Source of the DNA: Mycoplasma imitans ATCC 51306 | Lineage (GTDB): Bacteria > Bacillota_I > Bacilli_A > Mycoplasmatales > Mycoplasmoidaceae | Assembly: GCF_000518305.1 (NCBI RefSeq) | Contig: NZ_KI912418.1 | Location: forward strand, 1-50,438 | DNA: 50,438 nucleotides | Reading direction: 5' to 3' | Translations under genes and position numbers: made by a program | Part shown: piece by piece, positions 37,169 to 48,739 of the stretch | Numbering within the stretch: position 1 is the stretch's first letter | Layout: every line of letters starts with the position of its first letter | The notes under the pieces: generated by a model | What the model was told of the DNA's origin: nothing | The model's database searches: none | Seen by the model: the letters and a program-made list of their open reading frames with translations, nothing else

Positions 37169-37201
37169 AAAAAACCCAGCAAATGATTTGCTGGGTTTTT
37201 T
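37169..37201. terminator. Bidirectional terminator at the left end of the protease cluster
   Basis: A 15-bp stem with a 3-base loop (A-rich left arm, core CCCAGCAAA/TTTGCTGGG, T-rich right arm) lies 25 bases past the stop of the first membrane-protein gene. Both strands give a U run, so it can stop transcription from the cluster and from the left. Confidence 0.88.
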
Positions 37202-37225
37202 ATTATTAATAGTTATAGACTTAAA

Positions 37226-38713
37226 TTAAACGCAGTTAAATTTATTAACTTGTTTTCTTTTTTCTATAACGTGTTTAGATACAAAGAATAATGTTGCAAA
37301 AGGGATATACATAAAGATTCTTGTTCTCTTAGAAAACATACCAGCTTTTGCATAAATTAAGAATCAACTAAAATATAAAGCTAAAAAGAATAAATTTGTA
37401 GTTGAGAACAGATCAGAACTTGAATACAATAAATAAGTGTAATCTGGATTAGTTCTTATTGGATATGGGAATCTCTGTGGCAGAATGCGATTCCCATCTC
37501 TTAAGCCTACAAGTTGTGGTTCAGCGTTTGCAACGAAAAATCCTCAAAATAAGATTAAGAACGATCATTGTGCTATTTCAATACCTATTAAACTTAATGA
37601 TAATCCGATCTTACTTTTTCTAATTGTTTTAGGAAAGACATAAGGATTATCATCTAGAATGATTCCCATACTGAATACGATGAAAATGATCATCATTATG
37701 ATGAAAGATGATAATCTAAAATATCTTAGTAAATATTCTTCTGAGCTAGGAATTGCTAAAAAATTAATTGAATAAGCATTAATAAATTTCTCAGATAAGA
37801 TCAGCGTGTATCCGTTTTCGTTAGTTCTTATAATAAGGGTTATTGCTGTAGCCAGAAATGCTAAAACAGCAATTAAAAAGAAGAATGATAAATAAACAAC
37901 TGTTGAAGTTAATTTAATCTGAAATACTGTTCTATTAGACAATAAGATCTTTTGGTATCATCTTAATCCTGCATCGTTATACTTTAATAACGTCTCATCA
38001 CCATTTTCTGAATAAAATGGTCTCAAACTAATTAATAGACTACTAAAAGGAACTAATGATAAAATTCTTTCTTCTTTTTTAAATAAACTTAGTTTTAAAT
38101 AAGGAATGAATAAAGCAATGTATAAAGCAAAGTAAATAATATTTGCAAAACTAAACATATCCTTATTAAAAAAGAAAGGAACTGTTGCTGCGTAGTTTAA
38201 AATTGATAACTTAAGGTCAGCAAAGAAATTATTATTAATATGAATGTATGGTAATAGACCAGTTTTGATGCAGCCATTACCAAAGTTTAGACTAGCTAGT
38301 TGGTCCTGGTAAACATGACTAAGAGATTTATTAATCGGATAAAAATAACCGATTAGAATTACCAAGAAAAATGCTCACGCAACTACTTGAATAATTTCGA
38401 TCAAAGTTAATAAAATTCTAAATTTAAATCTTTGTCTAAGTAATTGATCACTAAATCTATATCCTTCTTTACCAGTTAGTAGAATAACCAAACCACTGAT
38501 TGCAAATGAAATAAAGAAAATTAGTGGTAAAACAAGCGAGGTCTTAAATAGCTTTTCACTATAAACCGTGAAGTTATTTCCACCAGGAGATACAAGTGCA
38601 TAAGACATTACACTAACAATTCCAGCTGTTGCAAAAAGAATCGTTGCTAAATAAACTAGAAATAGTGCTAACTGTCTTCTAGAAACATTAATGATTTTGA
38701 AATATTTTTTCAT
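37226..38713 (-). CDS. Subtilase-associated membrane protein, unit 1
   Basis: A 495-residue, about ten-helix membrane protein open with UGA Trp codons. It shows an internal duplication: the first half (ALFLVYLATILFATAGIV, LLTLIEIIQVVAWAFFLVIL, NIIYFALYIALFIPYLKLSL) is echoed in the second (TVVYLSFFFLIAVLAFLATA, LSLIGIEIAQWSFLILFWGF, TNLFFLALYFSWFLIYAKAG). Each half seems to hold five helices, so the two would be inverted in the membrane, as in many transporters. It starts 8 bases after the stop of the (broken) protease gene, so the pair forms an operon. No ATPase or known transporter motif is seen. Function is unknown; it could anchor, activate or transport substrates for the protease. Confidence 0.8.
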
Positions 38714-38721
38714 ATTTAAAG

Positions 38722-40667
38722 TTAGTTTTTACCTGTTGCTCAAGATAGAGCTAACTCCACTTCAGGTTTTAATAGTTGTGTGTTTCTCTTAGAAACAACT
38801 AGATCATAAAAGCCATCTTCAGGAATAGTATACTTAATAAATTCATAATTTCTTTCTGTCTCAGAAGAAAATTTAATTTTATTGTCTTTTTTTAAGATTA
38901 GATCGTAATTTTCAGATAAATAATTGATCGAATTCACTAAATATGTTGTTTCTTTTTGGTATCTAGATTTTACCCCACCTTGAGTTGGATTAAATAGTCA
39001 AGACAATCCCGCTCTTAAAACATCACCCTTTCTTAAAAATACTTTATTCACGGTTAAAGAGTTGTCATCATTTTTACGTCTTCAAATATTATTTACTAAC
39101 ACCTGTCTGTTGTTAGTTCACCTAATGTAACTAAGATTATCAAACGCAGACTTGATCTTTTTATAGTCGAGTCTTCCAGTACCATATTGAGAATTTAATC
39201 CCGATTGATTCCTATTTCTATATAATGAAGAAACACCAAGGGCTGCTTTTGCAATAATGGAGTTAATACCCAATTTATATTTTTCTCTGTATTGAATTAA
39301 TGTGTTGGCTAAGACTCCTGATATAAAAGGAGCTGAAAAGCTAGTTCCATCAGATAAGTCGTTTTTAAAAAGAAATCTTTCACCATTAGCTAAAATTAGT
39401 GGGGTGTTAGTATTTTCTGATCCAATAGATGAAAAATCACTTAATGAACCGGATGAATTGTTAGAGCCTACTATTATAGTGTTATAAGCGAGTTGAAAGG
39501 AAGATAATTTTCTATATTTTTGATTTAAAGAACTACCGTTGTTTCCCGCAGAGAACACATAAATCATTTCTCGATCGTTTGCTGTTATTAAATCAATATA
39601 TCTAGAATAAAAATTATAACTGTAAAGAGCGTTTGAAGTACTTGGTCCGTTTCCTAGTGCTCAGGAATTATTTACGATCTTTACATTTTTTAAATTCTTT
39701 ATATAACTAATTTCGTTTTCTAACCCTGTATAAGCAGAACTTGAATATGCTGCATAGTAATCATTTTGATTGAATTTTATACCGTATAAATCGTGATATA
39801 AATTCACTCCGTTATTACCCGAAATTACTGACGCTACTTCTGTAGAATGTTACCATATTTAGGAGATTTAAATAAAAATTCTTCTCAGAAAAGGTCTCAT
39901 CGATTTCATACATTCGTTGTCTTTTTATCAAAATAGTAGGAATCGGTAGCGTCAATTAAAGCATTTCTACTATTATCTTCCTCTCCAACTTCTAAAACTG
40001 CAACACCAATTCTCTTCTGATTGTTATATTTAATTTGGTTTCTTGTATAATTTATTGCTTGAAGACGTTCATCATCTGTATATCCATTTGAAGCGAAATT
40101 AAAACCATATCTATTTTGTATTTTCTCTTGAACTAGATTTTTAATATTATCATATTTCAATTGAGAGTTAGCTTGTTCGACTGTTTCACGAGCTTGGTCA
40201 TTTTCTTTCAGATAAAAATCACCAATTAAATCGTAACTGTTTAAAAATTGATCAAATTTTTCTTTATCATCTGAACCTTTTTTAAAAAAGAAAGTTACTA
40301 AATAGTAATCTGAAATAACTTTGCTTTTTCTTGCATCTAGAACTTGTGGCTGCTCTTTTATAACTTCTAGGATACTATTTCTGTCGTAAACAGAAATTTT
40401 GTCTTTAAAAGTTATGAACCCTTCATAATAATCGTTGTTTTCAAAATCATAAAGCGGTTGGTGCAACTGAGTAATCACTGCATCATTTGCAGAACTAGGT
40501 TGTTCGTTAGTTCCTAAACTATTATTAATTAATCGGTAGTCTGCTTTTTTAGTTAACTTATTATCGTTAAAGCCATTAGTATTGTGAGTATTTAAAATAA
40601 AAGGAATAGGAATAACAGCAGATGTTATTCCTAAAGAAACAAGACTAGCAATTTTCTTTATTTTCAT
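38722..40667 (-). pseudogene. Secreted subtilisin-like protease, unit 1, frameshifted
   Basis: This has the same layout as the intact unit 3 protein: signal sequence (MKIKKIASLVSLGITSAV), propeptide-like region, S8 catalytic domain and a C-terminal beta domain. Compared with unit 2, one base is missing at the plus-strand junction 39849/39850, within the codon of the catalytic histidine (unit 2 reads GNHST; here GNIL then TAG at 39834-39836). The ORF from 40667 therefore makes only about 277 residues. The downstream part stays open in the other frame, with GTSFSAPFISG around the catalytic Ser and GFYDLVVSK and ELALSW near the end. The good Shine-Dalgarno (AGGAGA) and intact remainder suggest recent inactivation. 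The region equivalent to the catalytic Asp reads VLEVGE. Confidence 0.85.
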
Positions 40668-41116
40668 CCTGTCTCTCCTAGATGTATTAATTAAATTAAG
40701 CCTAAAATCTTTTAATGAAGATTTACTTCAATAAAACCTGCATAATTAAAAAAATATTAAAGTTGTGTACGTCTTATAAGTAAAACACTAAAATTAAAGA
40801 ATGGTTTATCTTTAAATAAATCATCTTCTTATTGCTTAGTTATAAACCAAACCTTTACAATGTCAAGCTTTTTTAAAACTGTTTTTCAAATTTTGTAAAT
40901 CAATAATTTCAGCCTTAAAAAAGTTGCTTTTCATGATTGCTAATATAGTTATATTAATTTAAGGAAAAACGATCTAATTAATGGCAAAACATGAATTTTA
41001 GTTTTTACAAAACTTATATAAAAATTTAGTCTTATTCTTACTTCATAAGAACAAGAAGTAAACCATAATATTATTACTTAAACAACAAAAATCTATGAAA
41101 TTCGAAATTTATTTAA
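40668..41116. other. Intergenic spacer between units 1 and 2
   Basis: A+T-rich 449-base spacer. It contains the Shine-Dalgarno AGGAGA of the unit 1 protease gene (minus strand, about 40674-40679). I see no convincing gene, RNA or strong terminator in the rest. Confidence 0.6.
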
Positions 41117-42601
41117 TTAAAGTATCTGACATTTATAAGAATTTTTTGTTTCTGTTTCTGTATTAAGTGCGTGATGTTTAACAAAAAACAACGAAGCAAA
41201 AGGAACGTACATTAATAAACGCGTTTTCTTAGAAAACATACCAGCTTTTGCATAGATCAAGAATCAGCTTAGATATAATGCTACGAAGAATAAATTTGTA
41301 GTTGTAAATAAATCTGAGCTAGAATAAATTAAATTAGTTAAATCTGGCTTAACGGGTTCAGGCAGAGGATATACAGCTGGAACAACTGCAACTGACGATA
41401 TAATTCTTCAGCTTGCATTAGATAAAAAGAAAATTCACACTAATAATAAGAATGCTCATTGTGCAATTTCAATAACAACTAGAGTTAATGATAAAGTATA
41501 TTTATTCTTTCTGATTGCTTTAGGAAATACTAATGGATTATCATCTAAAATGATTCCCATACTAAATACGATGAAGACGATCAACATTATAATTGCTGCC
41601 GCTCATCAAAATAACGATAATAATATTTCCTTTTCTGATATAGAATAATTTAAAAAGTCAATTGAATAAGCCGCAACATAAGTATCAGAAGGGATTAGTG
41701 TGTATCCATATCCATCAGTAAGAATAAAATATGAAGCGAATGCTGTGAATGTCAACACGCCAACTAAAAAGAAGAATGACAAGTAAACAACCGTTGAAGT
41801 TAATTTAATTTGGAATACTGTCTTGTTTGATAATAAGATTTTTTGATATCACTTTAAGTTTTCATTATTCTCAGTGATTAATCCTTCATGATTAAATCTT
41901 GTTGATTTTAGATAACTTAATACCAATCCGCTAAATGGAATTAAAGCTAATGCTCTTTGCTTTGGTTTAAATAAAATAAGTTTTAAGAAAGGAATAAATA
42001 AAGCGATGTATAAAGCAAAGTAAATGATATTTGATAATGAAAATACATCTTTGTTAAAGAAATATGGAAGTGTAGCTGCATATTTCAAAACAGATAATTT
42101 TAGATCAGCAAAGAAGTTGTTATTAATACTAATGAATGATAACAAACCAGTTTGAATGCTGCGATTAGTAAAATCAGCTGTAGCTATTTGTTCTTGATAA
42201 ATTTGTGCAATTGTTTTATTAATCGGATAGAAATAAGCGATTAAAATTATCAAGAAAAACAATCATGCAATTAACTGCACAAATTCAATAAAAGCTAATA
42301 ATGTCTTGAACTTATAAGTTTGTTGAATTAGTTTATTATCAAACTTATAACTTTCTTTACCGGTTAATAAAATTGCTAAACCGGTGATAGCAAAAATAAC
42401 AAAGAAAACTAACGGTAAAATTAGAGAAATCATGTATAAATTTTCGCTATAAATTACGAAGTTATTTCCACCAGGAGATACAATTGCGTTTGTCATTAAA
42501 CTGATGATTCCAGCACTTGATAGAAAAATCGTCGCTAAATAAACTAAAAATAACGCCAATTGCCTTCTGGTTACATTGATAATCTTAAAATATTTTTTCA
42601 T
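41117..42601 (-). CDS. Subtilase-associated membrane protein, unit 2
   Basis: A 494-residue paralogue of the unit 1 and unit 3 membrane proteins, open throughout with UGA Trp codons. The same pattern holds: N terminus MKKYFKIINVTRRQLALFLV, a GGNNFVIYSEN loop, ILLTGKESYKF after the second helix, and a second half starting WYQKILLSNKTVFQIKL. The late segment TNLFFVALYLSWFLIYAKAG is close to unit 1. The C-terminal tail (HALNTETETKNSYKCQIL) differs between copies. It starts 13 bases after the stop of the protease gene, which is itself broken, so the partner may be an orphan in this unit. Confidence 0.8.
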
Positions 42602-42614
42602 TTTATTTTTTAAC

Positions 42615-44561
42615 TTACTCTATATCAGTTGTTCATGATAAAGCCAATTCTATCTCAGGTTTTACTAGACGGTTTGAGTGTTTTGATACTACCAAATCAT
42701 AATAACCATCTTCAGAAACAGTATACTTAATGAATTCGTAATTTCTTAAAGTTTTAGAAGAAACCTTTTCAAGTACGTCCTTTTTTAAAATTAAATCATA
42801 ATTTTGAGATAAATAATTAATAGAACTTGTTAAATTTAAAGTTTCTTTTAGTTGTCTTTTATAAGTTGTTTGTCTTTCGGGGTTAAATAATCATGATAAA
42901 GCAACTCTTAAAACGTCGCCTTTTCTTAAAAAGATTTTTTTAACTGTTAAAGAGTTATCAGCGTTTTTATTGCTTCATACATTATTCACTAACACTTGTC
43001 TATTATTAGTTCATCTAATATAGTTTAGATTATTAAATGCAGAGCTTAGTTTTTTGTAATCTAATGAACCAGCACCATATTCATAATCTAAACCTTTTTG
43101 CACATTAGAATTGTCATATTTTGAAGAAACACCTAAAGCCGCCTTGGCTATTATTGAGTTGATACCAAGTTTGTATTTTTCCTTATATTGGATTAATGTA
43201 TTAGCCAAGATTCCTGATATAAATGGTGCTGAGAAACTAGTCCCTGATGAGAAATCGTTTTTAAAAGAATAATTACTACCGTTAGCTAAAATCAACGGGA
43301 CATTAGTGTTATATGAACCGATAGATGAAAGACTACTTTTTTTACCATTATAATCATTAGAGCCAACCACTATAGTATTATAAGCAAGTTGATCGCGCGA
43401 TAATTTTTTAAATTTTTGTGCTAAGTTACCATTATTTCCAGCAGAAAACACATAAATCATTTCGCGTTCATTTGCTGTTACAAGATCAATATATCTTGAA
43501 TAAAAATTGTAACTATACCATGCTTCAGGAATGCTATTACTATTTCTCACTCCTCAAGAATTATTCACAATTTTTAAATTATTCAATCTCTTTATGTAAT
43601 CAATTTCGTTTTCTAACCCACTATATGCTGTTCCAGAATGCACAGCATTAAAATCGAACGGATTATATTTAACACCATATAGATCGTGATATAGATTTAC
43701 GCCATTTGTACCTGATATTATTGAACCTACCTGAGTAGAGTGATTTCCATATTGTAAAGATCTGAATAAACCGTTTCTTCAGAATTAATCTCAACGATTT
43801 CTTACATTTGTTATTTTTGGATCAAAATAGTATGGATCTCTAGCATCGATTAATGTCTTTGAATCATTTTCTCTTTCCCCTACTTCTAAAAATGCTACAC
43901 CAATTCTTTTTTCGTTATTGTATTTTAATTGATTTCTTGTATAAACAATTGCCTGAGATCGCTCATAATCTGTATATCCGTTAGATTCGAAATTCGAATT
44001 GTATCGATTTAGAAATTTTTCTCAAACTCTATTAGTTTTTGGATCATAATTAAATTGAGCAGAACTTTGTTCAACCGTCTCAACAGCTTGATTATTTTCT
44101 TTCATATAAAAATCACCCGAAAGATCGTATTTCTCTAAGAAGTGATCGAATTTTTCTTGATCATTAGAATTTTTCTTGAAAAAGAAAGAAACCAAATAAT
44201 AATTTTCAATAATTTTACTTTTTCTTGCGTCTAAAACTTGAGGTTGCTTTTTAATAAGTTGTAAAATGCTGTTTTGATCATAAACAACAGCATTGCCTTT
44301 GAATGTTATAAAACCTTAGTAATATTCATTATTTTCAAAATCGTAGATTGAATTATCAGATCCATAAACAACTTCATTAGGTACCTTTTGTTCTTGTTTG
44401 TTAATTTGTACACCATTATTAACTAAACCATAATTTTTCATTTTAGTTAATTGATTAGTGATAGGAACATCAGCTTCCTTTTTTTGCAATGCAGCAGAGA
44501 GTGGTACAACAGACGTTGTTATTCCTAACGAAACAACATTAATGAATGTCTTAAGCTTCAC
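42615..44561 (-). pseudogene. Secreted subtilisin-like protease, unit 2, two stop codons
   Basis: The 649-codon frame starts at GTG 44561 behind AAGGA and is in phase from end to end. It is broken by TAA at 44316-44318 (codon 82, where units 1 and 3 read NNDYYEGF and NNDYYQGF, so an ancestral CAA or GAA became TAA) and by TAA at 43785-43787 (codon 259, where units 1 and 3 have Leu or Pro). The rest is well preserved: GVAFLEVGE at the Asp position, GNHSTQVGSIISG with the catalytic His, KIVNNSWG for the oxyanion hole, and GTSFSAPFISG with the catalytic Ser. Without readthrough of TAA only an 81-residue fragment or internal fragments could be made. Confidence 0.85.
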
Positions 44562-44876
44562 AACTTATATCCTTATCTTTATTTTTCAAATATTTTTTTA
44601 TTCAATTTATTTAATAATTATTGTAACTTATTTGTGCTAATAAAATTCAGGTTTTTATAGAAGTCAAACCAATTATTTGTTGCCAACATATTTATCTTTT
44701 TGGTGTTAAATAAATTGTTAATTTAAACATAACATATTAGGCATGAAAACTAAAAAAAAGCAACTTAAAAATAAATAAATATTTTAGTAAATTTTTTGTG
44801 AGTATATAAAATTTTCCGTTCACATTTAAGTTAACTAATTTAACGTTTATATTTGCTTTGCTAAAACTAATATTAA
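44562..44876. other. Intergenic spacer between units 2 and 3
   Basis: A+T-rich 315-base spacer holding the AAGGA ribosome site of the unit 2 protease gene (minus strand, about 44567-44573). No other gene, RNA or terminator is evident. Confidence 0.6.
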
Positions 44877-46328
44877 TTATGGAAGATCATTATTATTGTT
44901 ACTCTTTGTGTTGTTTTCAACCATATATTTATTAACAAAGAATAGAGAAACAAAAGGAACGATACTTAAAACTCCTGCTCGTTGCGCAAAAACACCTGAT
45001 TTAATAAAGATTAAGAATCAAATAGAATATAAAACAACTAAAAAACTAATCCCAATCATAAACGTGTCTTGCGCTGATAAAAGTGGATTAACAGGTTGTT
45101 GCAGAAGAACCGCTGGTCGAATTACAGCAAATGTTGCTAAATTAGGGGTAGCGGCTATAAGGTATGGGTAGGCAACTATAAATAGGAGTTGGATAATCTC
45201 CATTATTATTAATAATAGTGATAAGTTAAGCTTATTTTTAGTTAATTTAGCACTAAAAACATATGGATTTTTGTTTAAAACAAGAAAGATGATAGATCCA
45301 ATAAAGACAGGTATTGGAATTAAAAAAAGAATAGTTCCTTGAATTGTTGCTAACGTCTCTTGGTCTATAGAAACTTCAGATCTTAAATCAATTACATATC
45401 TTTTATTATTTTCAAGCGATCAATTAAGTTTATATTCGCCCTGATTTAAAAATGTGATTGATGCCGCAGATATCGTAAATACAACAATTCAAAAGGTGTA
45501 GAATATTAACAATTTGAACAGTTGTTTAGTTAATTTAATTTCAAATACACTCTTGTTTGATTCTAGGATTTTTTGATATCATTTTAGATTCACTTGTGAA
45601 TCGTTATCAAGTGCTTGTTCGTTTAAGTTATTAGCAGATTTTAAAGAAATAACTAATCCAACAAAGGGAATTAAAGCTAATACTCTTTGTTTTGATTTAA
45701 ATAGAGCTAATTTAATATAGGATAAGAATAAACCAAGACAAAAAACTAAATAAACTACGTTATAAAAGATAAATGCATTCTTATTGTAAAAGTATGGAAG
45801 AATTGCAGCATAATCAATGATCGATCTTTTAAGATCGACAAAGAAATTATTATCTATTTTTATAAACGCTAATAGACCTGAATAAATCTGATCATTAGCA
45901 AAATCTACAGTCGTGGTTTTTGTTTGATAAATCTGATCTACTGATTGGTTTATTGGAAAGAAATAGATGATTAATATTAATAAGAAAAATACCCATAAGA
46001 TTAATTGAGCTATCTCAATAAATGTTATTGCTGTATAGATTTTCTTAGGACTATTAATTACTCTTGCACTAAACTGATATTTTTCTTTACCGGTAAGCAA
46101 AATTGGCAGCGTAATTCCAACTAGTAAAATGAAGAAAATCAGTGGTAAAAATAATGAAATATTAAATTTTGATTGATCATAAAAGAAATATGATAACAAG
46201 TCATTTGATACTGCTTGACTCATTAAAATCAGCATGCCAATACTAGCAGCTAAAGCAATTAATAGATAGACTATGAATAAGGTTAATTGTCTTTCGGTTA
46301 CATGGATGGTTCGGAAGTTTCGGTTCAT
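44877..46328 (-). CDS. Subtilase-associated membrane protein, unit 3
   Basis: A 483-residue, about ten-helix protein, the most divergent of the three partners and the one next to an intact protease. It keeps the family start (FRTIHVTERQLTLFIVYLL), the LLTGKEKYQFSARV loop and the half-repeat boundary WYQKILESNKSVFEIKL. The second half differs more (IVAYPYLIAATPNLATFAVI), with a longer loop carrying NNKRYVIDLRSEVSID. The tail VENNTKSNNNNDLP is Asn-rich. It begins 13 bases after the protease stop codon, so the two should be made together. The function is unknown; the pairing in all three units suggests the two proteins work as a complex or in sequence. Confidence 0.8.
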
Positions 46329-46341
46329 AGTGATGCAGTTT

Positions 46342-48315
46342 TTATTTGTTATCGATCGTTCAAGATACTGCTAAATCATTATTTACTGATTTAGATGTTT
46401 TAGATCCTTTGGAAATTATAATTTGGTAATAACCACTGTTTTTAATTTGATATCTTATGAATTCAAAATTATTAAGAGTTCTCGAAGAAGCAATATCGTT
46501 TCCGTTCATATCTCTTAAGATTAAATCATAATCCTGTGAAATATAATCAATAGAATCATAGTAGTTATTAGTGTATTTTTGAATATTTAAAGCAAAACTG
46601 TTTTTTGGTTTAAATAATCATGATAAATCGACTCTTAATACATCATTTTTATTTAAATATATTCTTCCTAAACTTAAATTATCAGAACTATCCTTTGAGT
46701 GTCATCCATTATTTACCGAAATATATTTATTATCAGTCCATTTAATATATTTCAAATTGTTGAATGCCGAATGAATTTTTTTATAATCTAAGATTCCTAC
46801 ACCGTAATTTTTATTTATGCCCTCTTGTTTCGATGTTTTGTCGTTAGCTTCATTTAATGAAGAAACACCTAATATAGCTTTAGCAATAATAGAATTAATC
46901 CCTAATTTATATTTATCTTTGTATTTTAAAAGAGTATTAGCTATAACACCGGATATAAAAGGAGCTGAAAAACTCGTTCCATATCGATATTTATCATCTT
47001 GTGTAGCATAATTTTCTCCATTTGCAAGTATTAGCGGACCACCATAAGTATTTGTTCCTCTTGAAGAAAATGAACTTAAGCTTCGGTTTGAATCATTAGA
47101 TCCCACGGTTATAGAATTATATGAAAGGTTACTTCATGATAATTTTCTTGCTGATTCTATAGGATTATTACCGTTATTCCCAGCTGAAAAAACATAGATT
47201 AATTCTGGTTCGTTTGCAGTTATCAAGTCCATGTATCTTGAATAGAAATTATAGTTATACCATTGTTTTGTAACTGCATTTATAACTTTATTTTCTTGAA
47301 AATGTCCTCATGAATTATTAACGATCTTAACATTATCTAATTTCTTAATATATGAAATTTCGTTATCTAAACCTGATAACGCTAAACCGAATAAATTTAA
47401 ATCATTTAAAAATGGTTGATTATACTTAATGCCATACAAATCGTGATAAGGATTAACACCGTTAACCCCTGAAATAATTGAAGCCACAGCTGTTGCATGA
47501 CCGCCATAGTTAGGACGTCATATTAGTCCGTGTCAAAAAGGATCTCAGCGATTATATACCCTAGTTATATCTTTGTTGAAATAATAAGTATTTCCAGCGT
47601 CAATTAAGGCTTGAGCTTGAAGAAATCCTTCTCCTATTTCTAAAACTGCTACACCAACTCTTTTATTATTAGATGATAGCAATCGTGAAGTTTCATTTAT
47701 AGCATTTATTCTTTCTGTTTTATCATAGTTATTAGATTCGAAATTGGGTTGGTATCTGTCTAAGTATTTAGTAGTGCCTCCTGATATCTCATTAAATGGA
47801 CTAAATGGAATGTCGCGCAATATAACATTCGGTTTGTACTCAGGTTCTACATCAATAATATAAAAATCACCCACTAAGTTATTAGTTTTTAAAAATCTTT
47901 CAAATTTATTGTAATCATCAGAGCCCTTTTTAAAAACTATTTCAACTAGATAATAACCTTGAATAGCTTTACTGATACTAGCATTTACTACTAGTGGCTG
48001 TTTTTTAATGAGCTTTAGAATATTATTATTATCATAAACACGAAAATCACCATTAAAAGTAATGAATCCTTGGTAATAGTCATTGTTTTCAAAGTCATAA
48101 AGCTCATCGTAAGAACCGCCAGATAAATCTTCTGACGGATTAATATCTTGTTTATTAATTTCTATACTATTATTAACTAAACCATAATTACGATTATAAG
48201 TTCTTTTGGAATCGCTAAGTTTTCCAGTTTTATCATTATTAAAAGCAGCAAAAAGTGGAACAGCAGGAGTTATTATTGCTAATGAAATAATACTTGTAAT
48301 TTTTTTAATTTTCAT
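46342..48315 (-). CDS. Secreted subtilisin-like serine protease, unit 3 (intact)
   Basis: 657 residues, open with UGA Trp codons and an AAGGA ribosome site. Residues 1-25 form a signal peptide without a lipobox. Residues about 75-165 resemble a subtilase propeptide. The S8 domain has VGVAVLEIGE with E226 where the catalytic Asp is expected, GGHATAVASIISG with H273, KIVNNSWG (oxyanion Asn), VFSAGNNGN and GTSFSAPFISG with S448. A C-terminal beta domain of pre-peptidase type follows (YDLILRDMNG, FIRYQIKNSGYYQIIISK, ending LAVSWTIDNK). No membrane anchor follows, so the protein is secreted or held by its membrane partner. It is the only intact protease of the cluster. The Asp-to-Glu change may lower or alter activity. 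Confidence 0.85.
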
Positions 48316-48739
48316 ATCAATCCTTAAAAAATCTAATAATTATTTAGATAAAACTATACGTAAACAATCCAGGTGGTCATTAGATTTCAGTTATTTTCTC
48401 TTTACAACACAAACATAATTATTTAATAATAGAAATGCATTTTCATATCATCATTCAAATAATATGATTTTTTAGTTTAACATATTCAACAGCCGATTCT
48501 TTTGTTTCACAAAAAAATAATTCGAAATTTATTAACAGCTATTTTGAGAAATTTACGAAACGAAGCTAATTTTGTTTAATCTGAGTTTTTTTAAACCTCC
48601 CGTTTTTCTCAAATAAGTACTAAAATAGATGCATCAATTCTTCATATTTTTTTTAATTGAATTTCCAACTCCGCGACTATTTTTATTTAGTTTTTTATCT
48701 CTTGGGCTGTAACCAAAATGTACATAAAGATCTAATAGT
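48316..48739. other. Upstream region of the protease cluster
   Basis: A+T-rich 424-base stretch between the unit 3 start and the IS remnant. It carries the AAGGA site just before the protease ATG (minus strand). I see no other gene or structured element. Confidence 0.55.

Larger units (their letters stand above)
37226..48315 (-). repeat. Three tandem protease/membrane-protein units
   Basis: The unit of subtilase gene, 8-13 base gap and membrane-protein gene is repeated three times in the same orientation: 40667-37226, 44561-41117 and 48315-44877. Units 1 and 2 are the closest relatives: their proteases have the same ancestral length (649 codons) and their membrane proteins have 495 and 494 residues. 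Unit 3 is more diverged (657 and 483 residues). Spacers of 316-449 bases separate the units. This is an amplified two-gene cassette. Confidence 0.85.

Noticed and set aside
37226..48315. MIB-MIP immunoglobulin-cleaving system
   Set aside because: MIP is a DUF31-type serine protease paired with an Ig-binding protein. These proteases are S8 subtilases with GTSFSAP and the partners are polytopic membrane proteins.
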